Source: Hymenopus coronatus
Lineage: Eukaryota; Arthropoda; Insecta; Mantodea; Hymenopodidae
DNA length: 64,000 bases
Reading direction: 5' to 3'
Assembly (NCBI GenBank): GCA_030762935.1
Contig: CM060900.1
Coordinates: 370,093,132-370,157,131 of the forward strand
How positions within the stretch are numbered: position 1 is the first letter of the stretch; every line of letters starts with the position of its first letter. Below are positions 57,298-64,000 of this stretch, in pieces. Below the pieces are notes generated by a model. The model was not told the DNA's origin. It saw nothing but the letters and a program-made list of their open reading frames with translations, and ran no database searches. Both the position numbers and the translations under genes were made by a program.

Positions 57298-58605
57298 CGA
57301 GGGGCATACTGAAAGTCATGAGCAACACTGTTTTACAATCTTAATATTTATTTTTAAGCCAAACCAAATACATCATCATAATCTACAGACTTTCTTTCAC
57401 TTTTCGACATAGTCTCCATTGTATTGCACACTTTTTTCTCATTGTTCTACAAGTTTGAAAATGCCCTTGTGATAGAACTCCGTTCCAGCTGCCCGCAGAC
57501 CCTGACACACTGCTTTCCGAATATCCTCCAGCGTCTCGTAGCGTTGGCCACGCATCTGCTCCTTCACAGAACCGAAAAGATGGTAGTCGGAGGGTGCCAA
57601 GTCGGGACTGTAGGGAGGATGTGGAAGAGTTTCCCACCCTAATGCCCTGATCTTCTCCATAGTGGCATGGGCCGTATGCGGACGTGCATTATCCTGTTGA
57701 AGGATGATCCTCTTTCCAGGGCGTTTATCACACAAAGCCCGACGGAGCTTCAGAAGTGTCTTGATGTAGCGGGCAGAATTTATGGTTTGTCCAGGTTCAA
57801 GAAAGTCAACCAGAATGAAACCTTGTGCATCACAAAAGACACTACCCATAACTTTTCCTACAGGCTGCACTGTCTTCGCTTTCTTCTTCGATGCGAGTTC
57901 AAGTGGTGCCATTCCATACTCTGACATTTCGTTTCTGGCTCATAGTGATGGAATCAGCTCTCATCTCCAGTCACAATACACGTCAAAAATTCATCACCTT
58001 CATTATGAAATCTCTGAAGAAGGTTTTGTGCAATGGTTCTTCTCTGAAGTTTGTGGTCTTCAGTCAATAAACGGGGGACCCAACGGGCACAGACCTTTCG
58101 ATAACCCAAGCTGTGGATCATTTCTTGCACTGCACTATGTCCTATTCCAAGTTGCGCAGCAATTTCATTCACAGTGAAACGCCTATCTCCTGTAATGAGC
58201 TCATCAACTCTTTCCTTGTTGCGTTCTGTAGAGGCAGTTCGAGGACGCCCGCTACGAGGCGCATTTTGCAGACTCGTGTTTCCATCTTTGAAATGTTTCA
58301 CCCATCTTCTAGCACTGCTGGCACCCATGCAGACACCTCCATACGCACGAAGTCTGAGATGAATTTCAGGAGCAGATTTTCCTTCTTTCACAAGGAATTC
58401 AATGACAGCATGCTGTCGAAACGAAACATCAATGTCAGCCATTTTTCAAACATCGTCTGTGGTCACGTGATAGAAGATAATCACGTCACAATATGTCAAC
58501 ATGTGGCTTAAAGTCTGTAGATTACGATCCTGCAATTCGTTTCATTACATTGTTGAAATTTAAAATTTTACAATGGGTTGCTCGTGACTTTCAGTATGAC
58601 CCTCG
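57298..58605 (-). mobile_element. Mariner element, complete, transposase with two defects
   Basis: TA-flanked (57296-57297, 58606-58607), 1308 bp. TIRs: CGAGGGGCATACTGAAAGTC and CGAGGGTCATACTGAAAGTC, continuing ATGAGCAAC / ACGAGCAAC. The minus-strand transposase starts MADIDVSFRQHAVIEFLVKE at 58442. Both HTH regions are clear (ASSARRWVKHFKDG; FTVNEIAAQLGIGHSAVQEM), as is VCARWVPRLLT. Catalytic residues: VTGDES (first Asp), LQQDNARPH (second) and SPDLAPSDYHLF (third, 34 residues on; DD34D). It ends near FKLVEQ. Defects seen: Trp to TGA right after GDES (57952-57954) and a one-base deletion about 40 bp later (near 57900). The reading is otherwise open, so it was inactivated recently. Confidence 0.96.
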
Positions 58606-59174
58606 TATTAATATCTGCCTTTTTTGTGAACTTTTTCTGACTTACCTATTAAAAATACATATGTCCAGAATAATATTTGCAGGCTAATAGTAAAATTACA
58701 AACATTTTGAACAGTAGTTTGTAGTGAGCTGACCATCTTGCCCTTTCCATTATTCTTATTAACTTTCTTTGAATAATAAGCACTTTTCTGCAATCTACTG
58801 AAATTCCCCAGAATAATATTTCATATATCATTAATGAATGAAAATAAGCATAACAAGCTGATTTTAAAGTGCTCTACTTTATAGGGTGCATTAATAATCT
58901 GATTGCAAAACACGGATAGCTCAGTTTGGGTAGTATATATACAATAAATTGTTCCAAATTCACATTATGGTTGATAATAAGCAGGATTTTTATATTACCT
59001 GCTCCTGCTATTTGATTATGTTCACATACTACCCTTAAGTCTCAAATACTTTGTGCTTTGTGCAAATACTAATGTAGTTAGTTTTTTCAAAATAATATGA
59101 ACTTTGTTACTTTCAAACTGATTAGTTTTGTGTTGAAGATTTTATTAGATGATTCTAGGAGTTGATTTATTTTA
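58606..59174. other. AT-rich stretch, nothing recognised
   Basis: No motif seen between the mariner and the LINE fragment. Confidence 0.4.
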
Positions 59175-60100
59175 TAGGTACCTGTATAATACACAAAAAG
59201 AACTGGACAAGCATGATTGTTTATTATTCCAGTTAGAGCATTAATATACATTAAAATTAAGAGACCAAGAACAGAACCTTGTGGGTCACCTTGCCTTATT
59301 TCAGGACAATTCAGAGCATACCCTGCTATTATTTGAAGTATTTATTATAAATGTTTGCTTTCTGTTCAATACATATGATGTAATCCATTGATGCCCTTTG
59401 CACCTAGTACCATAGTGTGATTTTTGTAATAGAAGTATTTTGTGAATAACACAGCCAAATGCCTGTGGCAGATCACCGAATATTCCTAGTGTCATTAAAG
59501 AATACAAGAACCCCATTAGATAACTTGAATGTGGCATCATTGAATGATATATTCCTCCTGAATCCACACTGTTTCTTTACTAAAATATATTTATCTGGGT
59601 GGTGATAAATTATTTAAACATAATTGTTTTAAATATTTTGAAAAATGCTATAAGTAAAGGTACATCGTCAGATATGACCAACCAGGTTAAAGGACATTAA
59701 GCAATAAACAAAAGAAAAAGTTATTGGTACTGGCCTAGGGTTTGACATTTTCAAGCTTTTTAGTATTATGTTTTAGCAATGAATATTTTAAGCTGTCTGG
59801 AAATGTTCCTGTTAAAAAGAATGTGTTGCATGTAGGACTTAAAGGTTTGCAAATAATATCAGCACATCATTTTAATATTTTTGTAGTTATTTCATCATAT
59901 CCTGATGAATATTTGCTTTTGAGGGATTGTACTACTTTTCTATTTCATTGCACTTGTAGGTAATGTCTCTAAAGATATGGAAATTTCCAAACAGGATTCC
60001 AATAGGTATGAACTGAAATTTTCATTAAATGCACTTTGGCTTACTGTAAGTTCTTTTATATTATATTTGAGCAAAATTTACCAGTCTCTTAATTATCTAG
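59175..60100 (-). mobile_element. LINE reverse transcriptase fragment
   Basis: Minus readings: SLKSKYSSGYDEITTKILK (59945), ADIICKPLSPTCNTFFLTGT with FPDSLKYSLLK (59850), FLYSLMTLGIFGDLPQAFGC with VIHKILLLQKSHYGTR (59535-59420, the KAFDCV block), WITSYVLNRKQTFII, GDPQGSVLGLLILMYINALT (59290-59230) and LFVYYTGT (59180), where the catalytic Tyr-Ala-Asp-Asp has become Tyr-Tyr-Thr-Gly. It ends there. It overlaps in RT content with the fragment at 56160, so the two are separate copies. Confidence 0.82.
59664..59712 (+). mobile_element. SINE tail fragment inserted in LINE RT
   Basis: CATCGTCAGATATGACCAAC with CAGGTTAAAGGACATTAA and an A-rich end matches the 3' end of the SINE at 37838 (CATCGTCCGATATGACCAAC). 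It is opposite in orientation to the LINE it interrupts. Confidence 0.75.
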
Positions 60101-60997
60101 CTCCATATGACGTTAGGCTCATATCATAAATATATTTGTTTTTCATAGCAAGATTTATGGCTGCATTTATAACCTTTATTTAGAATTATTCTTTACATTT
60201 TATACATCTACTGCAGTTGCTTTCCCTAATTGCTAAGTAAATTTCTCTTTTAAATGTGAATGATTTTCTTTTGCATTGTATTAGCTAGTCATTTTCAGAT
60301 GTCTTATGTGGAGTGGAAAACTACAGCTATGCATTCTTACAAAGGTGTTTAAGGAGAAATTAAACTTATCATTTATATTATTTAATTGTATACCTCTTCG
60401 TATGATTCCTCAGACAGCTTGTCCTTAAAACACCCTATTTATAATTCTAAAACTGGTTATATTATTGCTTTTCTGGAACTAGGAGTATATTAATCAATTT
60501 TGATTAGCTGTCCATCATGGTCTGCAAGTCCATTAACAAAAGGTTGTTTTTCATGGTGCTCCTTTTTATGCATATCTATGAAAACATTGTCAACTGGTGT
60601 TTTGGAAATTTTTAATTCTAGTTGTGAAATTAACTGTATGCATAAGATTATATGATCATATAGTATACAAATTTGTTGCTTTTGATTGGTCTCTATCAAG
60701 ATAACTATTTTAAGTTGCCACACAAAATAAATTCAAGCTTTGACTTAAAAAGAAGTTTTAGAATATCTATCATCCAGATTATGCAGGTTTTAAAGGTTCC
60801 CCAGAAGGCTTTAAGTACAGATAATATAATTAGTTTGCTCATTGTGTTTATATAGACAGTGCAACATGAAAGATTCTTCCAGAGAGCACTTTGCAACATC
60901 AATTACATTGAAGCTATATTATTCTCAAAGATATTCACATCTCTTTTAGAGAGTTTTTTCTACAGAATCAAGCTGCTGTTTTATAACCATCCTTTGA

Positions 60998-61002
<5 letters not shown>
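60101..61002. other. AT-rich stretch, possibly LINE-derived
   Basis: A weak continuation of the LINE 5' side may extend to about 60450. Frames at 60490-60902 show no motif. Confidence 0.3.

Positions 61003-61055
<53 letters not shown>
61003..61055. repeat. (TA)n microsatellite
   Basis: About 26 TA units, immediately before LINE C-terminal coding sequence. Confidence 0.97.
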
Positions 61056-61056
<1 letters not shown>

Positions 61057-61341
61057 GCTGTAAAACATGTTTTATAAGATGTAAATGTGTCTAAAGACGG
61101 TAATATACATAGATATATTTTCAGGAACAATAAAGACTATTACAGAACAGTACTTAAAGAGACATTAAATAATAGGGACTTGGAAAACATGGGAAAAGAA
61201 CCATATAACAGATTACCAAAATAAATAAAAGGAATTGGTAACACTAAAGTTGCCATTAACACAATTATAAATTACTTAACAGCGAATGCATATTATAGCA
61301 TGGAAGAGTTTAAATATAAATTGCAAACAAACATTTTGTAA
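61056..61341 (+). mobile_element. LINE RT C-terminal fragment
   Basis: The plus strand reads NKDYYRTVLKETLNNRDLEN, GKEPYNRLPK and IKGIGNTKVAINTIINYLTA then NAYYSMEEFKYKL. This matches the C-terminal end of the LINE at 20083 (YNHLPKQIKQI and VFYSIEEYKML), so it is the 3' coding end of a CR1-like copy. One stop follows RLPK. Confidence 0.8.
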
Positions 61342-61726
61342 ATTATGTACATACAGTTTAAATTTTGACATGTCCTATATTGTAAATTTTAAAGGATGAA
61401 CAGAATGACATATGACTTATCTTAAACTTTTAATATTTTGGTGAGGTACTGTTAGATATCTCTTTTGGATGAGTTGGAACAACTTTTATCTGGTTTTGCT
61501 TTATTTAAAAACATTTACAGTGCATCTCAATGATTTACTCTAAAAAGGAGGGCATTACTAATAACAAGAGCAGAAATAGTAGTTAATTAACTGTGCTCAC
61601 CAGTAGTAAACAGTGAATTTAATGGATTCAACATTTAACATTGGGAATGCAGGTTAGAAACTTTTTGCAAACAATCTTTCATGCACAAAACTTTTAGCAA
61701 AAATAAATTGTTACTAGGTAATTATA

Positions 61727-62598
61727 CAAGATGACTCAAAAATACTTTTACAAAGTTTGGAAACTGCTTCCCAACATTCTAACAAGAAAAAATGTTCACA
61801 TAAACAGACGTCCCAAAACCCTACACGTTTAATTTACTGAGGTTCAAAATATTGTTATCAAACATTTTAATGTGACACATTGTTCTATTTTTGATGTTGT
61901 AATGGAGTATTCAAGACAAACACTGCTCTTAGCAAATGATTGAAATGTCCTCCTGTTGTATCTAGACATGCATTCACTCAAATACTCCCTGTCAGTAGTG
62001 TATGGTTTTGCTGGCTTCCATGACACATAGATTAATCTGGGATTTCTGCTGCATAAACCAATTGTTTAAATCACCCACGAAGTTAAAAATCCAAAGACTC
62101 TCAACAAGGAAACATGCCAGACGTGGGACTGGTCCTCCAACTATCCTCTGCCATAGTAGACATCAGGCAATGCATCTCGAAAATGAGACTAAATTGTACT
62201 GGATGTTACTTCATGCATAAACTACAAGTTTCTTTTTATTTGCAGGTGCAATCTTCTAGTAAGTCTGGGAGTGTGTTCTGAATGAAGTCCCTATAGACAA
62301 CACCTGACAGCATGCTGGGAGAAAGTGTCACACTGATAAACAACAAATGTATACAAAAATACCTGGCAATGCAAGGCCAACTGGGCAAGGTAAAATGGGT
62401 CATAGCCTACTAAGAATTAGTGCATATATAAATGAAATTGCTGGGTTGGACTTGGAAAGCCATTGAATGTAAACTTTCATTAATAGATTAATAATGCAAA
62501 AATGAAGGGTTTTAAGCATATCTTTATATGAACCTGTTTCTTGTTCTGATGTAAGAAATACATTCCCAAATGTTGTAAAAGTATTATTGAATCAGCCT
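61727..62598 (-). mobile_element. Deleted DNA transposon with about 37-bp TIRs
   Basis: The ends CAAGATGACTCAAAAATACT and, on the other strand, CAGGCTGATTCAATAATACT continue TTTACAA in both, and TATA lies outside each. Near the left end the minus strand encodes CLDTTGGHFNHLLRAVF, the typical C-terminal end of transposases of the DUF4817/IS630-like class seen at 37685. No catalytic core remains, so this is an internally deleted derivative. Confidence 0.75.
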
Positions 62599-62819
62599 GT
62601 ATAATACCTCTTTTTCAGAAAATCTTATTTCTTTCTAAATTATTCTATTAGAATGGAATCTTATTTGGTAGATATAGATGAGCTTTATTTGCATAATAAT
62701 CAGGTGCATATCAATATAAGGTAGTAGTTATGGTGATAAGAGCATTGAAATAATAGTGCTTATCACTTTAAATTTTTTCCCTATGCAAAGCATGCATTAT
62801 GATAAATAACAAAAAGAAG

Positions 62820-63210
62820 AATTAGGTATCAGACTTAACCCCTCCAGCAGCAGAAAAACACAGAAAAAGGTTAAGAAATGTGCCTACAACCTGAAGTACA
62901 TGACAAAATTTGAAAAGATCTTCAATGGCTATAATATAATGCTGGTCCCACAATACAGACACAGTATAAAAAACTAATTATATCAAGCATATCTGATGAA
63001 ACACCCTCCTCATAGAAACCAGGAATTTACAAAATCAATTGCAAAGATTACAAGAAAATATATATGGGAAGAACTAAAAGTAAAATCTAAATGTGTTTCA
63101 AAGAGCACCTTAGGCACACAAAGTATAAACACACAGAAAAATCAGCAATAGCATATCATTTTTGGAACTCCACCCACAAGATTAAAAACAGCATACATCT
63201 CTTGAAACTA
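62820..63210 (+). mobile_element. Penelope-like retroelement 3' end (GIY-YIG endonuclease)
   Basis: The plus strand reads NLKYMTKFEKIFNGYNIMLV, then KPGIYKINCKDYKKIYMGRT, KEHLRHTKYKHTEKSAIAYH and KIKNSIHLLKLVRR. Known: Penelope-like elements end in a GIY-YIG nuclease. Here GIY is kept and YIG reads YMG, with the start of the following Gly-x-Thr block. The catalytic Arg position (before x-x-Glu-His) appears to be Cys. RT sequence upstream is not recognisable. The remnant abuts Gypsy gag at about 63220. Confidence 0.82.
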
Positions 63211-63219
63211 GTGCGAAGA

Positions 63220-64000
63220 CCTCCATGCACATCAAGCCACCTGGACTGTCAGATTTAGAAGTCCTCCACCATCAGTTCGATGCCATCACCACCCACAACT
63301 GATGGTCAGCAGAGGTGGAAGCTGCGCAACTCATAACATGCATCCAGGCATGGGTGGTAGAAGTTCTAATTATGATCCCGATGTTGACAATTTTTGGAGA
63401 CATCTGACAGGCCCTCAAAAACTGATTTGGGAACCATCGCTTGGCTGCAGCATACCTTAGTCACATCAAGTAGACGCTGCAGCAACCAGGGAAATGTTGC
63501 AATCTACTCCATTATCAACGGCATTGTCTTGTCGAGATACAACAGTGCCTGATGGTGGTGTGTGCTGGCCAACCAGCACATGTAGCAAGAGACTGTCCAC
63601 TACAAAGCTGATCAGCAAGCAGAAGACAACTAAGGGTTTCGTTGGGGCCGCCATCGCCAACACCTCAAGTGACGCTCCGTGCCCTAGGCAAAGGGTGGAC
63701 TACAGCCTTATCACAGACTGATGGATACAAGGAAAGCTCTGCCGAATACTAATAGACACAGTGAAGCCGTGACTGTAATCAGACCTGTTGTGGTGAAAGT
63801 CTTGCAGACACCACAAACACCCAGTCGGTCCTACCTTATTCTAATGGCATTGGGCGACATTTTACCTTACGAGAAGGAGACCTTGCTGGAGTTGACATTG
63901 GGATGGAGCACTGTGAACCTGTGGGTATTCGTCGTGGTACTTGGAAAGCATATTATGAGGACCCACGAGACGATGGTCGCGGAAAATCATGCAACTCGGC
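63220..64000 (+). mobile_element. Ty3/Gypsy gag-protease remnant, truncated by window end
   Basis: gag: LEVLHHQFDAITTHN, EAAQLITCIQAWVVEVLIMI, ALKN, FGNHRLAAAYLSHIK (63250-63480). A degenerate zinc knuckle VVCAGQPAHVARDCP (63560-63605) follows. Protease: GKLCRILIDT (63731), then after a one-base shift VTVIRPVVVKVLQ, DILPYEKETLLELTLGWSTV and NLWVFVVVLGK. The gag closely parallels the minus-strand copy at 2405-3060. The gag C-terminal half is missing between the gag block and the knuckle. The rest lies beyond the window. Confidence 0.85.

Noticed and set aside
1..64000. CRISPR arrays, operons or other prokaryotic systems
   Set aside because: Spliced exons, SINEs, LINEs and microsatellites show eukaryotic DNA; the regular repeats are microsatellites.

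Overview
The window looks like nuclear DNA from an arthropod with a large, repeat-rich, AT-rich genome. Evidence: spliced exons of an animal neurosecretion gene sit 13-16 kb apart, and the space between them is filled with mariner, piggyBac, Merlin, Ty3/Gypsy, LINE, Penelope and tRNA-derived SINE copies plus microsatellites. A polyneopteran insect or a chelicerate would fit. The sequence alone does not settle which.

Host gene. Three minus-strand exons encode consecutive parts of the C2 and PH domains of CAPS (Cadps, calcium-dependent activator protein for secretion): 43501-43645, 27015-27121 and 14062-14237. All have AG/GT splice borders, and their phases join exactly. The middle exon carries an in-frame TGA where the family has Trp. 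No further Cadps exon was found, so most or all of the window is probably Cadps intron.

Layout. 1-3340: decayed Ty3/Gypsy element (minus). 5202-8965: CR1-like LINE (plus) whose ORF1 carries an SGNH-esterase-like domain. 9715-10463: internally deleted mariner with intact inverted repeats. 11690-12560: 3' part of another LINE. 13237-13407: small foldback/MITE. 14504-15656: mariner. 16840-18340: second Gypsy (plus). 19045-25322: piggyBac-like element (plus), split by a minus-strand esterase-type LINE at about 19935-23650. 26098-26875: three SINE copies. 35563-36150: Merlin transposase remnant next to a 450-bp trinucleotide tract. 37685-38960: DUF4817-type DD34E transposase remnant split by a SINE. 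41390-43295: two mariners. 47009-48243: another mariner.

48440-53760: a repeated protein-coding family of unknown function, interrupted at a TTAA by a second piggyBac (49819-53600, minus). That piggyBac in turn holds two SINEs and a foldback. 56160-62600: LINE fragments, a nearly intact mariner (57298-58605), a hairpin element and a deleted DNA transposon. 62820-64000: the Penelope-like GIY-YIG end, then the start of a third Gypsy copy related to the first.

None of the mobile elements is intact. They are linked by nesting: the order of insertion can be read in at least four places, because interrupted reading frames resume on the far side of the inserted element.
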